Shown: positions 27,410 through 36,974, counted from the first letter of the stretch. The stretch is DNA of 64,000 nt from Alphaproteobacteria bacterium (GCA_024640405.1 JAHEFB010000014.1:1-64000), one strand, 5' to 3'. Made by a program: numbers and translations. Notes: generated from the letters alone by a model not told the origin.

Positions 27410-28588
27410 CTAACCACCCAACGCCTTCAGCACAGCCATCGAGGGTCTACCGTTGGGTTTCATTCCCGCCTTGGCCTGCACTTTCTTGATGGCGCCAATG
27501 GTGATCGGGCCGATTTTTCCGTCCGCCTCGCCGATATCGTGGCCTGCCTTCAGAAGCAGTTTCTGCAACTGTAAGCGTTGTGCGCGGGTTAGACCCAGGT
27601 CATTGGTGGGCCAGCGGCCGGTCAGCGGACCTCCGCCCTTGAGCCGATCGGACAGGTGTCCAATGGCCAGCGCATAGGATTCGGCGGCGTTGTAGGAATA
27701 CAGTGCATTAAAGTTGCGGGTTACCAGGAAGGCCGGCCCCTTTTTGCCCGCCGGCAACAACAGGCCTGCAGAATAGTTGCTCTGCAGTGGAGAACCATCC
27801 ACATTGGTCAGGCCGCGTTTGGCCCAGGTTTTTACCGATGCCCGCCGGTTTCGGCCTGATGGACCCCGGTAGCCGTTCGGGAGCTTTACCTCAAACCCCC
27901 AGGGCTCATTCTTGCGCCACCCGGCCTTGATCATGAAATTGGCGGTCGAAGCCAGTGCATCGGGCACTGAATTGACCAGATCACGCTTGCCATCGCGGTC
28001 AAAATCAACAGCAAGGCGCTGGTAGGTTTCGGGAATGAACTGGGTCTGTCCGAAGGCAGATGCCCAGGACGAATAAAGGTCCTTGAGTTCCACATCACCC
28101 TTTTGCACCAGTTTCAAACCTGCAATGAGCTGACGGGTGAACAGCCCCCGCTTGCGTTTCGCACAGATCAGGTTGGCCATGGCATGAGGCAGAAAGAATT
28201 CGCCGCGGATATTGCCGTAGTCACTTTCAATGCCCCAAAGCGCGGCAATTACGTACCGGTCCACACCATACTTTTTTTCTACAGCGGCAAGTGTGGAGGC
28301 GTGGTTTTCCATGTTCGCCTTGCCGTCTGCAATGCGGGCCGGATCCACCAGGAACGCCATATAATCCCATATTTTGGTCCTGAATTCCGGTTGCGAACGG
28401 GAAAACCGCACGACCTTTTCATTGAACCTGGCACCGTCCAGCGCCTTGTCAACCAGTGACGGTGCGACGCCCGCGCGCTTGACGGTTTTCTTGATGCCGG
28501 CAATACAGGATTTGGTAACCTTGGCTTGTGCAGGCACCACAATACCCGCCAGCAGGGTCACAGCCAGAGCAGCGGGCAAAATACGCAT
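27410..28588 (-). CDS. Lytic murein transglycosylase (MltB-like) with peptidoglycan-binding domain
   Basis: A periplasmic enzyme of 392 residues that cleaves peptidoglycan glycan strands to 1,6-anhydro products. A Sec signal peptide covers residues 1-22. The MltB/SLT-2 domain has the catalytic Glu121 in ALWGIESDYGN and the conserved AFGQTQFIPETYQ and DFDRDGKRDL segments. A PG-binding-1 domain forms the last 60 residues. There is no lipobox, so it is soluble. Its 3' end adjoins the 44-bp tandem repeats. Confidence 0.93.
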   Translation of the reverse strand: MRILPAALAVTLLAGIVVPAQAKVTKSCIAGIKKTVKRAGVAPSLVDKALDGARFNEKVVRFSRSQPEFRTKIWDYMAFLVDPARIADGKANMENHASTLAAVEKKYGVDRYVIAALWGIESDYGNIRGEFFLPHAMANLICAKRKRGLFTRQLIAGLKLVQKGDVELKDLYSSWASAFGQTQFIPETYQRLAVDFDRDGKRDLVNSVPDALASTANFMIKAGWRKNEPWGFEVKLPNGYRGPSGRNRRASVKTWAKRGLTNVDGSPLQSNYSAGLLLPAGKKGPAFLVTRNFNALYSYNAAESYALAIGHLSDRLKGGGPLTGRWPTNDLGLTRAQRLQLQKLLLKAGHDIGEADGKIGPITIGAIKKVQAKAGMKPNGRPSMAVLKALGG

Positions 28589-28612
28589 GACGAAAATATC
28601 TCCCGACGTTGT

Positions 28613-29218
28613 TCAGATCCAGGGGCGGGCAGCGGCGTTTTTTTCTTCAAAGGCATCGATCGAGGCCTTTTTCTCGAAAGTCAGGCCGATGTCATCCAGT
28701 CCGTTGAGCAGGCAATGCTTGCGGAAAGGATCGATGTCAAATTTCACGACTCCACCGTCGGGCCCATGGATTTCCTGGGTCTCAAGATCTACCGTTACCG
28801 TGGCGTTGGCACCGCGTCGCGCATCGTCCATCAGCTTGTCGACGTCTTCCTGCGGCAACTTGATGGGCAGGATGCCGTTCTTGAAGCAATTGTTGTAGAA
28901 GATGTCGGCAAACGAGGTCGAGATCACACAGCGAATTCCGAAGTCCAGCAGCGCCCATGGGGCATGTTCGCGCGAAGAACCACAGCCGAAATTATCTCCT
29001 GCAACCAGAATTTGCGAGGTGCGCCAGGCTGGTTGATTCAAAGTGAAGTCAGGGTTCTCCGAGCCATCATCATTGTAGCGCATTTCATAGAACAGCGATT
29101 TGCCGAGGCCGGTACGCTTGATGGTTTTCAGAAACTGTTTTGGAATTATCATGTCAGTGTCGACATTGGTGGTTGGCAGTGGTGCTGCAACGCCGGTCAG
29201 TGTAGTGAACTTTTCCAT
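28613..29218 (-). CDS. leuD: 3-isopropylmalate dehydratase small subunit
   Basis: The swivel-domain subunit of isopropylmalate isomerase, partner of LeuC. Its 201 residues include [16 protein letters not shown], the substrate-recognition loop, and [13 protein letters not shown] at the N-terminus. It lies downstream of the SDR gene on the same strand and 24 bases upstream of the transglycosylase gene. The large subunit leuC is about 2.1 kb away upstream, separated by four small or unrelated genes. Confidence 0.97.
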   Translation of the reverse strand: MEKFTTLTGVAAPLPTTNVDTDMIIPKQFLKTIKRTGLGKSLFYEMRYNDDGSENPDFTLNQPAWRTSQILVAGDNFGCGSSREHAPWALLDFGIRCVISTSFADIFYNNCFKNGILPIKLPQEDVDKLMDDARRGANATVTVDLETQEIHGPDGGVVKFDIDPFRKHCLLNGLDDIGLTFEKKASIDAFEEKNAAARPWI

Positions 29219-29281
29219 CAGGCTGGTCTCTCAAGTGAAAGCAATTGAACAGGTGATGTGTGCCGTGTGATTTGTGCAACG

Positions 29282-30067
29282 TCAAGCATTGCCTTGCTTT
29301 GCCCGCAAGTCGGGCAGGCCGATGCCGGTTGATTCAAAGCCGCCGTCTACCGACAGAACCTGGCCGTTGATGAAGCTGGCCTTGTCCGAAACGAGAAAGT
29401 AGATCGCTTCGGCGATTTCATGCTCCTCGCCGTAACGGTTGAGCGGAATTGCATCGTGATAGCTTTGCCGGATCGCCGCATCGTGAACTTTTTTGGCCAT
29501 TTCGGTGTCGACCGGGCCGGGGCAAATGCAGTTAACCCTTACACCCTGATTTCCGTACTCGGCAGCTTGCTGCTTCGTGAGATGAATCACCCCTGCCTTG
29601 GAAGTTCCGTATGCCACGCGCAAGGTCGAGGCGCGGTGGCCGGAGATGGAGGCTATGTTGACGACCGCACCACCTCCCGAACGCGACATGACCGGAACGG
29701 CTGCCTGAACGGTCAGGAAAGGGCCCGTGAGGTTGGTGGCCATGATTTCCTGCCAGACATTCAGACCGGTCTGTGCAATGGGGCCGAAGTCGGCGATCCC
29801 GGCATTGTTGACGAGGCCATCAAGGCGCCCGAAATGAGCGGCTGTCCGGTCAATGGAACGCTGCACCTGATCGGGATCGGATACGTCACACTCAATGCAC
29901 AGCGCCTTGTCGGCGGGAACGGTCTTTTCAGTTTCTCGCAGCGTGTCGGGGTTGTTGTCGATCAGGGCGACGCACCAGCCATTTTCAAGAAACAGTCTTG
30001 CGGTTGCCAGCCCAATGCCGCGGGCGGCGCCGGTTACGAGGCAGACGTTGGTGGGTTTGGATGTCAT
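29282..30067 (-). CDS. SDR-family oxidoreductase
   Basis: A classical short-chain dehydrogenase of 261 residues. The start at 30065-30067 is chosen; 13 further upstream codons are open. TGAARGIG at 12-19 binds the cofactor, Asp37 in ALIDNN suggests NAD preference, NNAG is at 87-90, and the catalytic Tyr153 and Lys157 (YGTSK) follow a serine near 140. The substrate cannot be told from sequence. It lies upstream of leuD on the same strand, and 63 bases separate the two. Confidence 0.92.
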   Translation of the reverse strand: MTSKPTNVCLVTGAARGIGLATARLFLENGWCVALIDNNPDTLRETEKTVPADKALCIECDVSDPDQVQRSIDRTAAHFGRLDGLVNNAGIADFGPIAQTGLNVWQEIMATNLTGPFLTVQAAVPVMSRSGGGAVVNIASISGHRASTLRVAYGTSKAGVIHLTKQQAAEYGNQGVRVNCICPGPVDTEMAKKVHDAAIRQSYHDAIPLNRYGEEHEIAEAIYFLVSDKASFINGQVLSVDGGFESTGIGLPDLRAKQGNA

Positions 30068-30182
30068 ATATGAGGCCCCTGGCAAGTTTTGCAAATGGGT
30101 GTGCATCCTTGCGAATAAAGACGGTTGTCAGCAAATTCATGGAAAGCGGTTTTTTTGATACGCCCCAAAACCTCATTTCGCC

Positions 30183-30407
30183 CTACAGGATGCCATAGCG
30201 GCGCAAGAAAAAATAAATCAGGTAGGCACCAAGCACATAGGCGGCAGTTCGGCCGATGCGTTTACCCCACCGTTCGACATTATCTTCAGGTTCCTGATCG
30301 GAAACGGTACCGGTACCAAGAATTTTTTCCGACTGCTCACCCAGACGTTTCAAGTCAGCTCTTGCCTGGCGTACAGTCTGGTCGTTGCGATCCGGTTCCT
30401 GCGCCAT
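30183..30407 (-). CDS. Small single-pass membrane protein
   Basis: A 74-residue protein with a charged, probably helical N-terminal half and one transmembrane segment near residues 53-68 (AAYVLGAYLIYFFL), ending RRYGIL. Its start codon overlaps the last base of the metallopeptidase gene upstream (30407), so the two are translationally coupled. I do not recognise a family. Confidence 0.72.
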   Translation of the reverse strand: MAQEPDRNDQTVRQARADLKRLGEQSEKILGTGTVSDQEPEDNVERWGKRIGRTAAYVLGAYLIYFFLRRYGIL

Positions 30408-30832
30408 TACTGCACCGTGCGGGGTTGTGGCGCCGAGGCTTCAATTTCTGCTTCAAGCTGTGTGACCAATTCTTCGGACAGCTCAAGTTGGTGTGCTGCC
30501 TCATGCACCATCACCTGGGTCAGGACCATAGACAACTCATCGCCCTGCTCGACCCAGTAGTCCAATACTGCCCGGCGGTATAATACCAGCACCGGGTGTC
30601 CGACCTCGGAATCGCGCAGCAAGCCCATGATATCGAACGGTGTTTCACTGCCGATTTCATCCATCGTGTCATCGTCGGGGAATTCTTCGACGGTAATGGC
30701 AATTTCACCGGTCATTTTGCGCAGTGATGATGGCACCTTATCCCATGTCTTGCGGGCAAGATGAGATAGATCCCTGGCAGAAGGGGCACGCATGTGCGAC
30801 CAGCGGCTGTCATTGTTGAAAGGTGAGTTCAT
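30407..30832 (-). CDS. Minimal zincin-like metallopeptidase (PF06262-type)
   Basis: A 141-residue protein with one zinc-peptidase motif, HEAAH at 110-114, near the C-terminus. It is preceded by the strand VLVLYRRAVL and the conserved PFDIMGL region. This is the compact zincin family seen in many Alphaproteobacteria and Actinobacteria. The family usually has HExxHHFG, whereas here Gln replaces the histidine after the motif. The substrate is unknown. It is coupled by one-base overlap to the small membrane protein downstream. Confidence 0.85.
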   Translation of the reverse strand: MNSPFNNDSRWSHMRAPSARDLSHLARKTWDKVPSSLRKMTGEIAITVEEFPDDDTMDEIGSETPFDIMGLLRDSEVGHPVLVLYRRAVLDYWVEQGDELSMVLTQVMVHEAAHQLELSEELVTQLEAEIEASAPQPRTVQ

Positions 30833-30948
30833 GTTATTGATGATGCCAGCACGAGGCGCGCTTTACCAGAACGATTGTCCGGTGTGATCGTCACTTCATG
30901 TTGTACTGTTAAAGTGTTGCAAACTTTCACGCATGTGCACATGCTCCA

Positions 30949-31052
30949 GATCAGTCTTGTGGTTTTTGGTTGATTCAATCAAAAACCAAAAAACTGATCG
31001 CCTTTAAAGTTCCGGAGCAACTTAATGGGTTCAAAAGAACCCATGTCGCTCC
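30949..31052. repeat. Two adjacent intergenic hairpins
   Basis: The first, 30949-30999, pairs GATCAGT with ACTGATC outside and GGTTTTTG with CAAAAACC inside. The second, 31014-31052, pairs GGAGC with GCTCC outside and ATGGGTTC with GAACCCAT inside around AAAA. They fill most of the 236-base gap between the microprotein and the metallopeptidase gene. They may end the microprotein transcript or be mobile palindromes. Confidence 0.6.
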
Positions 31053-31068
31053 AGGCGCTGGACCTTTT

Positions 31069-31188
31069 TCAGGACATGCTTGCAGCGGCATAGGCCATCA
31101 TGGCGCCGGATGCAAGTGTTGCTACAACTAGAAAAATCAGGACGCGGCGAAGAAAACGCTTGTCAGCAGCAGATGTCGTCGTGGACAT
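31069..31188 (-). CDS. 39-residue single-pass membrane microprotein
   Basis: A very short gene starting MSTTTSAADKRFLRRV, followed by a hydrophobic segment of about 20 residues (LIFLVVATLASGAMMAYAA). The ATG at 31186-31188 has a strong GGGGAA ribosome binding site. The positively charged residues before the helix suggest the N-terminus is inside. It lies 139 bases downstream of leuC on the same strand. Function is unknown, and such microproteins often bind larger membrane complexes. Confidence 0.6.
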   Translation of the reverse strand: MSTTTSAADKRFLRRVLIFLVVATLASGAMMAYAAASMS

Positions 31189-31327
31189 AAGTTCCCCAAT
31201 ACTCAAAAATAACGAACCTGCCCCATACTGGAGACACCAATTCGTACACCCGGCATTGCCCCAAACCGCGTTCATTTAGGTTGCAACATATTCGCAGGTG
31301 ATGCGCAAGGGAGAACCGCAAGTTATC

Positions 31328-32737
31328 TTAAGTCAGTGTACGGATATCAACAAAATGGCCCGCAATTGCAGCTGCGGCGGCCATTGCGGGAGACACAAGA
31401 TGGGTACGGCCCTTGAAACCCTGGCGACCCTCAAAATTGCGATTGGATGTCGATGCACAGCGTTGGCCGGGTTTGAGCTGGTCGGGGTTCATGCCGAGAC
31501 ACATGGAACAACCAGGTTCGCGCCACTCAAACCCCGCAGCGGTGAATATCCGGTCCAGACCTTCTGCTTCTGCCTGTGCCTTCACCACACCGGAACCTGG
31601 AACGATCATGGCATAATCCAGCTGGTCAGATATTTTCTTGCCGTCAATTATACGGGCAACTTCGCGCAGGTCCTCGATACGACCGTTGGTGCAGGACCCG
31701 ATCCAGATCACATCCAGACCTATATCGGTTATCTTGGTTCCTGCGGTCAGTCCCATATAGTCGAGTGCCCGCTGTTTGGAGGCCCGCTTGGCTTCATCTG
31801 CAATGTACTGGGGATCCGGTACAGCGCCTGCCACGGAGATCACATCCTCCGGTGACGTTCCCCACGACACGATGGGCGGCAGGGCGGCGGCATCCAGCGT
31901 AATGACTTCGTCGAAGTGGGCGTCTTCGTCGGAGAACAGGGTTTTCCAGTATGCCATAGCGGCGTCCCAGTTAGCTCCCGACGGCGACATTGGACGACCC
32001 TTGAGGTACTCGTAGGCCTTTGCATCGGGTGCAATCATGCCGGCGCGGGCACCGCCTTCAATTGTCATGTTGCACACCGTCATGCGACCTTCCATGGACA
32101 GGTCCCGGAATGCTTCGCCGGAAAACTCGATGACATGACCGGTTCCGCCGGCTGTTCCAATCTCACCGATGACGGCAAGAATGATATCCTTGGCGGTCGC
32201 TCCCCTGGCCAGCTTTCCGTCAACCTGCACTTTCATGTTGCGGGCTTTCTTCTGGATCAGCGTCTGGGTCGCCAGAACGTGCTCGACTTCCGACGTACCT
32301 ATACCGTGCGCCAGGGCCCCGAATGCACCATGGGTCGAGGTATGACTGTCGCCGCAAACGATGGTGGAGCCGGGCAGGGTGAAGCCCTGCTCGGGGCCGA
32401 TGATATGAACGATACCTTGTCGTGCGTCAGTTTCGGAAAAATACTGCACGCCGAATTCTGCGGCATTTTTTGCCAGTGTTTCGACCTGGATGCGGCTTTC
32501 TTCCTCGGCAATACCCTTTGAGCGGTCTGTGGTAGGAACATTGTGGTCAACCACGGCAAGCGTTTTTTCGGGTGCGTGCACACCCCGGCCAGCCATGCGC
32601 AGGCCTTCAAAAGCCTGCGGGCTGGTTACCTCGTGAACCAGGTGGCGATCGATGTACAAGAGACACGTGCCGTCATCGGCCTCGTGAACCAGATGATCGT
32701 CCCAGATCTTGTCATACAGGGTGCGTGGGCCAGCCAT
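31328..32737 (-). CDS. leuC: 3-isopropylmalate dehydratase large subunit
   Basis: The [4Fe-4S] subunit of isopropylmalate isomerase in leucine synthesis. The start at 32735-32737 ([15 protein letters not shown]) gives 469 residues. Cluster cysteines are in WIGSCTNGR and [25 protein letters not shown] and the [15 protein letters not shown] end motif ([11 protein letters not shown]) are present. It is the most upstream of the leu genes here. The 461-base gap upstream should hold its promoter. Confidence 0.97.
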   Translation of the reverse strand: MAGPRTLYDKIWDDHLVHEADDGTCLLYIDRHLVHEVTSPQAFEGLRMAGRGVHAPEKTLAVVDHNVPTTDRSKGIAEEESRIQVETLAKNAAEFGVQYFSETDARQGIVHIIGPEQGFTLPGSTIVCGDSHTSTHGAFGALAHGIGTSEVEHVLATQTLIQKKARNMKVQVDGKLARGATAKDIILAVIGEIGTAGGTGHVIEFSGEAFRDLSMEGRMTVCNMTIEGGARAGMIAPDAKAYEYLKGRPMSPSGANWDAAMAYWKTLFSDEDAHFDEVITLDAAALPPIVSWGTSPEDVISVAGAVPDPQYIADEAKRASKQRALDYMGLTAGTKITDIGLDVIWIGSCTNGRIEDLREVARIIDGKKISDQLDYAMIVPGSGVVKAQAEAEGLDRIFTAAGFEWREPGCSMCLGMNPDQLKPGQRCASTSNRNFEGRQGFKGRTHLVSPAMAAAAAIAGHFVDIRTLT

Positions 32738-33198
32738 GAATATCCTCAAGTCAATTGGAAGTGTTCGGAATTGGCGGCAAACTAGCGGGACCCGAAGCAT
32801 TTGTCATCCGGAAATGGCGTTGAGTATCACAATGCCGAAAACGGCCCACCATACGCCAACAGGGAGCAAAGCCAAATCATCGCAGTTGACTGCAATAGGC
32901 CGAAATATCGCCCATCAAATATCACAATAGGTGCGGATTTTTGCCCTTCGTATTATCTAGTCTTGGGTCAAGCAGGAATTTCCATCATTGCGTTCAGGTT
33001 GGGTGAATAGCTGACTTTTCCGTTGTGCCGCTTCAGGCCACGAAGGCTGCAGACCAGCAAGAACGACAAATCGGATTTATATTAATCAATATAGAGATCT
33101 AAAATCAGATTCGGGGATGATTGTATCTGATGCTGCGAAGCGGCGGTATTTGATGTTGAAATACGAAACCGGGCATATTGCACGAGAGGGATTACACC
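32738..33198. other. 461-base divergent gap between leuC and a membrane-protein gene
   Basis: Two divergent genes start from this region, so it should hold promoters for both. An AT-rich tract (about 33075-33105, with ATATTAATCAATAT as a near palindrome) could be part of one. I found no leader peptide rich in leucine codons, no tRNA-like structure and no named motif. Confidence 0.5.
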
Positions 33199-33912
33199 AT
33201 GACCGTACTGACAGTTCTTACCATACTGCGCCTGGTGCATCTGGTTGGATTGGTCATGGGCCTTGGTGGGGCATTGCTGGCCGATTACACGATTTTTTCA
33301 GCGGGCGTTATCCGTCCCGTCAGCAACTATACGATTTTTCAAACCAGACTTCTGTCTCACATCGTTGCGATTGGATTGTGCATTCTGTGGATCAGCGGCC
33401 TGGCCTTGATCATTGTCAAGCTCCAGGTGCAGCCTGAATTTCTGCAAAACCCTAAGGTCTGGGCCAAAATCTGCGTTGTCATGATCCTGACGATCAATGG
33501 CATTCTGGTGCACAAACTCATACTGCCGATGATGACCAATGCCATCGGACGCCGGCTGTTTGACGGCGTCACGACCCGCCAGGTGGCCTGCATGACATTG
33601 CTGGGCAGTGTCTCACTGGTGTCATGGTCGCTGCCGTTTGTGCTCGGCAAGGCGGCAGGCCTCAATTTCGTTACCCCGATGTCGGTCATCCTCGCTGTTT
33701 ACCTGGTTTGTGTGCTGGCAGCATGGCTGGGCCTGTTCGCCTTCATGAGTTGCATCAGAAGCATTCAGGAACTTGCCGCAAACCATACGGTTGATCCGAA
33801 TATGGCCGCGACGGCCTGGGAACCGCGGATCGCCACCCTGGGTAGCCGGGCGGCGGTCGATACACTGCGCCCAGGCGACAATGTAAGTACTTTTTCGCAA
33901 GTGCGCGTTTAA
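33199..33912 (+). CDS. Integral membrane protein of unknown function
   Basis: A 237-residue protein with about six transmembrane helices (near residues 5-30, 50-75, 90-110, 130-155, 160-185 and close variants) and a hydrophilic C-terminal tail of about 50 residues. The ATG at 33199 has GAGAGGG upstream and replaces the longer frame. A conserved-looking histidine sits early in helix 1 (RLVHLVGLVMGLGG) and another in SHIVAIG, which would suit haem or metal binding, but this is speculative. It is monocistronic as far as can be seen. Confidence 0.72.
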   Translation: MTVLTVLTILRLVHLVGLVMGLGGALLADYTIFSAGVIRPVSNYTIFQTRLLSHIVAIGLCILWISGLALIIVKLQVQPEFLQNPKVWAKICVVMILTINGILVHKLILPMMTNAIGRRLFDGVTTRQVACMTLLGSVSLVSWSLPFVLGKAAGLNFVTPMSVILAVYLVCVLAAWLGLFAFMSCIRSIQELAANHTVDPNMAATAWEPRIATLGSRAAVDTLRPGDNVSTFSQVRV

Positions 33913-33921
33913 CCGGTCAAA

Positions 33922-33950
33922 TGTGTGCGATTACCCACGACACGCCTTGA
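33922..33950 (+). repeat. 29-bp post-stop motif, copy 1
   Basis: TGTGCGATTACCCACGACAC and flanks, starting about 10 bases after the stop codon of the preceding membrane-protein gene. It matches 23 of 29 bases at 48126-48154, which also directly follows a membrane-protein gene. It can fold weakly (TGTGCG against CGACAC). Confidence 0.5.
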
Positions 33951-33965
33951 CGCTCCCAAGAAAAT

Positions 33966-33991
33966 ACCGGAGTGGCTATAGCCACTCCGGT
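33966..33991 (-). terminator. Perfect palindromic terminator after the symporter gene
   Basis: ACCGGAGTGGCTA is followed directly by its reverse complement, giving a 26-base perfect palindrome. On the minus strand it is followed by ATTTTCTT. It lies 26 bases past the stop of the minus-strand symporter gene and can also serve the plus-strand gene. Confidence 0.75.
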
Positions 33992-34016
33992 AGAAATGCC
34001 TGTACGAGGTACGGAG

Positions 34017-35558
34017 TTAGTGCTTGAACCGCTTGATTTCACCAGACTTCAGGCGATCCATGTACGAGTTCATTTCCTTCTTCACAATCGGCATCAGGAA
34101 GTAGAGCGCCGTGATGTTGACAACTGCCATGGCAAATATTGCCGCGTCGGAGAAGTCAATGACAGGCCCAAGACTTGCAGAAGCGCCGATAACAACAAAG
34201 ACGCAGAAGATGATCTTGAACACCAACTCGGTGGTTTTGCCTTCGCCGAACAGGTAGGTCCAGGCTTTCAAACCGTAATATGACCACGAGATCATGGTTG
34301 AGAAAGCAAACAGGACAACTGCTATTGCCAGTACATACGGGAACCAGCTGAAGCCGGTCGCGAATGCAGCTGATGTAAGCGAAACGCCCGAAACATCACC
34401 AACTGTCTTGATGGAATTGCCATCGAGAACGAAGTTTCCGGATGCCGGATCCACAATCAGTAGTCCGGAAATGGTGATGACAAGTGCTGTCATGGTGCAG
34501 ATCACGACGGTGTCGATAAAGGGCTCCAGCAAGGAAACCAGTCCCTCGGTGATAGGCTCTTTCGTACGTACTGCCGAGTGAGCGATTGCAGCTGAACCAA
34601 CACCTGCCTCGTTCGAGAAAGCGGCCCGTTTGAAACCCTGGATAAGAGCGCCAACAAAGCCACCTGCAACACCCAGACCGGTGAAGGCTCCTTCAAATAT
34701 CTGGCCGAATGCCCAGCCGATCTTGTCGAAATTGAGCAACAGGATGATGAGGGCCGTGCCGACGTAAAGGACGCCCATGAAGGGAACGACCTTTTCTGTC
34801 ACATTGGCGATGGACTTGATGCCGCCAACAATCACGGCGTACACAACCAGCGCAAACACAATGCCAGTGATCCAGCCGGGATAATCACCCGTGATACTGG
34901 AGATCTGGGCGTGTGCCTGATTGGCCTGGAACATGTTGCCGCCGCCAAAGGCGCCAAGAATACAGAAGATGGCAAATACCACGGCCAGAATTTTTCCGCC
35001 CGGTATGCCGCGTTCCGCAAATCCCTTTGACATATAGTACATCGGTCCGCCGGAAACAGTACCGTCTTCATATTCGTTGCGGTACTTAACGCCGAGCGTA
35101 CATTCGGTGAATTTGGACGCCATGCCCAGAAGGCCGGCCATGATCATCCAGAACGTGGCGCCTGGACCGCCGATACCGACTGCGACGGCGACACCGGCAA
35201 TATTGCCGAGGCCAACGGTGCCGGACAGGGCGGTTGTGAGCGCCTGGAAGTGACTGACTTCACCCGCATCATTGGGGTCTGAATAATCACCCTTTACGAG
35301 CTGGATGGAATGACGGAAACCCCTGATCTGAATGAAACCGAAGTAAACGGTGAACAATGATGCGGCAATCACCAGCCACATGACGATCCACGGAAAACTG
35401 GTACCTGGAAACGGTGAGAAAATGAAGTTCACAAATGGCCCGGTAACAGTAGCGAAGGTTTCGTTTACAGCCTGGTCGATGGACCTGGCTTCCTGCGCAA
35501 ATGCGGAGGTTGACCCTGCCGCCGCCAGCGGAAGGGTTGTTAAGGCAAGTTTTTTCAT
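34017..35558 (-). CDS. Alanine/glycine:cation symporter (AGCS family)
   Basis: A 513-residue secondary transporter, probably importing alanine or glycine with Na+. An N-terminal signal-like segment (cleavage near AFA-QE) precedes about ten or eleven transmembrane helices. Family landmarks include GTVGLGNIAGVAVAVGIGGP, GPMYYMSKG and NEAGVGSAAIAHS. It is followed by a perfect palindromic terminator and preceded by the universal-stress-protein gene 11 bases upstream on the same strand, so the two are probably co-transcribed. Confidence 0.95.
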   Translation of the reverse strand: MKKLALTTLPLAAAGSTSAFAQEARSIDQAVNETFATVTGPFVNFIFSPFPGTSFPWIVMWLVIAASLFTVYFGFIQIRGFRHSIQLVKGDYSDPNDAGEVSHFQALTTALSGTVGLGNIAGVAVAVGIGGPGATFWMIMAGLLGMASKFTECTLGVKYRNEYEDGTVSGGPMYYMSKGFAERGIPGGKILAVVFAIFCILGAFGGGNMFQANQAHAQISSITGDYPGWITGIVFALVVYAVIVGGIKSIANVTEKVVPFMGVLYVGTALIILLLNFDKIGWAFGQIFEGAFTGLGVAGGFVGALIQGFKRAAFSNEAGVGSAAIAHSAVRTKEPITEGLVSLLEPFIDTVVICTMTALVITISGLLIVDPASGNFVLDGNSIKTVGDVSGVSLTSAAFATGFSWFPYVLAIAVVLFAFSTMISWSYYGLKAWTYLFGEGKTTELVFKIIFCVFVVIGASASLGPVIDFSDAAIFAMAVVNITALYFLMPIVKKEMNSYMDRLKSGEIKRFKH

Positions 35559-35569
35559 AAGTGATTTCC

Positions 35570-36007
35570 TTATCCGACAACCGTCACAGGAACAGTCGCT
35601 GTCATAACGAGGTTTGAAGTTGAGGAGCCAAACAGCCGGCTTGTAAGCCCGCCTTCAGATGCTCGCGCCACGACAATCTGGTCTGCGCCTTCTTCAACCG
35701 CCACTGCATTCAACAGGTCGGCAACGTCTCCGTGTTTCACTACACCGCGGGCAGAAAACCCGTCAGCTTTCAATGCTTTTACTGCTGGCGAAACGACCCG
35801 GCTTTCTGCAGCGGAAATTTCCTCATTGCGCCGTGCGTGGCGCTGTTCGTTTTCCTCCGGTGTCTGAAAGCTGTAAGGCGACCATTCGATCACGTAGACA
35901 GCAATCAGTTCGCAATCCCCAATTTGCTTGGCTTGTTTCTTGGCATAAGCGACGGCTCGTTCGCCAGATCCGCTCCCGTCAAGGCCAATTACTATTTTGG
36001 CAGACAT
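35570..36007 (-). CDS. Universal stress protein (UspA family)
   Basis: A 145-residue single-domain Usp. The N-terminal strand KIVIGLDGSGSGERAVAYA includes the adenine-pocket aspartate. The C-terminal loop has VVARASEGGL...FGSSTSNLV, close to the G-2X-G-9X-G-S/T motif of ATP-binding members. The ATG at 36005-36007 has a strong GGAGGG site; 46 upstream codons of the open frame are discarded. It lies directly upstream of the symporter gene on the same strand, so it may be co-regulated with transport. Confidence 0.92.
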   Translation of the reverse strand: MSAKIVIGLDGSGSGERAVAYAKKQAKQIGDCELIAVYVIEWSPYSFQTPEENEQRHARRNEEISAAESRVVSPAVKALKADGFSARGVVKHGDVADLLNAVAVEEGADQIVVARASEGGLTSRLFGSSTSNLVMTATVPVTVVG

Positions 36008-36236
36008 TGCACCCTCCGTTTTTGTTTGTGCAGGCGCAGTAAGGCACGTTTTGTCGCAGGCTGAAAGTTTAAATGAAAACTTTGTGAACAACCGCCGTGG
36101 CGGGCAAATGATCGGATTCCCAATACTTCGGCGACTGCAGGTCAAGAAGAGTAGCTAAAATTGCACCTGTTTCGAGAATCCTTGTTTAAGGCTGTGCTGA
36201 TACAGATTGCCGGAGGATTGAAAAGGGTGCGGTGCG

Positions 36237-36473
36237 ATGTTCAACAATGAGAATGACAGAAAACGATTTGATGTGCAGTTGCTATTGAGCGATGGGCGGG
36301 CTCTGGACGGAACTTTGCTTCTGCCAATGAGCAGCGACATCAAACGGGCACTTAACGGTGATAGTCCGATACTGGAGTTCAGGCATGCTGATGGACGCGA
36401 ATCAATGATTGCCAAGACAGCGATCGTTGAAATCGTGATGCTGGATACTGCTGCGTCGGAAGCGGCTGCCTGA
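36237..36473 (+). CDS. Small hypothetical protein, 78 residues
   Basis: A compact protein predicted to be mainly beta strand: [22 protein letters not shown], a short loop with SDIKRALNG, then [25 protein letters not shown]. It resembles a small barrel or PilZ-like strand pattern but has no PilZ motif. The ribosome binding site is imprecise (AAAGGG about 13 bases upstream). I do not recognise a family. Its neighbours are a universal stress gene (divergent) and a cold-shock gene (downstream, same strand). Confidence 0.68.
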   Translation: MFNNENDRKRFDVQLLLSDGRALDGTLLLPMSSDIKRALNGDSPILEFRHADGRESMIAKTAIVEIVMLDTAASEAAA

Positions 36474-36693
36474 GTTTCCGGCACTAGCCACTGTCAGGTT
36501 TTTTTCACGTATTGATTGCTATTTGCGCACAGATCACCCATATACCGGCATGTATAGACCGAACTTGTCTGGTGGTGCCACGATATCCGGTACGCCGTTT
36601 AACCTAGTTATTCCCGACAATGTGAGCAATGTACCGACCCAGCCATCACAAGGTGTGAATGTGCGGGTTTCTCCTTTGAAGGGACTTAAGACC

Positions 36694-36906
36694 ATGCCAG
36701 TAGGCACAGTAAAATTTTTCAACACAACCAAAGGCTATGGCTTTATTGAGCCGGAAGACGGTTCCAAGGATGCCTTTGTTCATATCTCTGCGGTAGAACG
36801 CGCAGGCATGGGCACCTTGAACGAAGGTCAAAAGGTAAAGTTTGAGCTGGTCACCGATCAGCGCAGCGGCAAAATGTCGGCTGACAACCTGGAAGACGCT
36901 TCCTAA
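36694..36906 (+). CDS. Cold-shock domain protein (CspA family)
   Basis: A 70-residue single-stranded nucleic-acid chaperone. RNP1 KGYGFI is at 13-18 and RNP2 FVHIS at 28-32. The start [10 protein letters not shown] is the standard one, although the frame is open 57 codons upstream. A 220-base untranslated region precedes it, as is usual for csp genes with temperature-sensitive leaders. It is followed by a terminator at 36938-36974 and then by a 266-bp palindromic element. Confidence 0.95.
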   Translation: MPVGTVKFFNTTKGYGFIEPEDGSKDAFVHISAVERAGMGTLNEGQKVKFELVTDQRSGKMSADNLEDAS

Positions 36907-36937
36907 ATCCAGCGCACTTTTTGCGACAGTCTCTTAG

Positions 36938-36974
36938 ACCCTGTGAGCCAGTAGCGGCTCGCAGGGTATTTCTT
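36938..36974 (+). terminator. Intrinsic terminator after the cold-shock gene
   Basis: ACCCTGTGAGCC (36938-36949) pairs with GGCTCGCAGGGT (36956-36967) as a 12-bp stem with one G-T pair and a six-base loop, followed by ATTTCTT. It ends exactly where the palindromic element begins. Confidence 0.75.
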
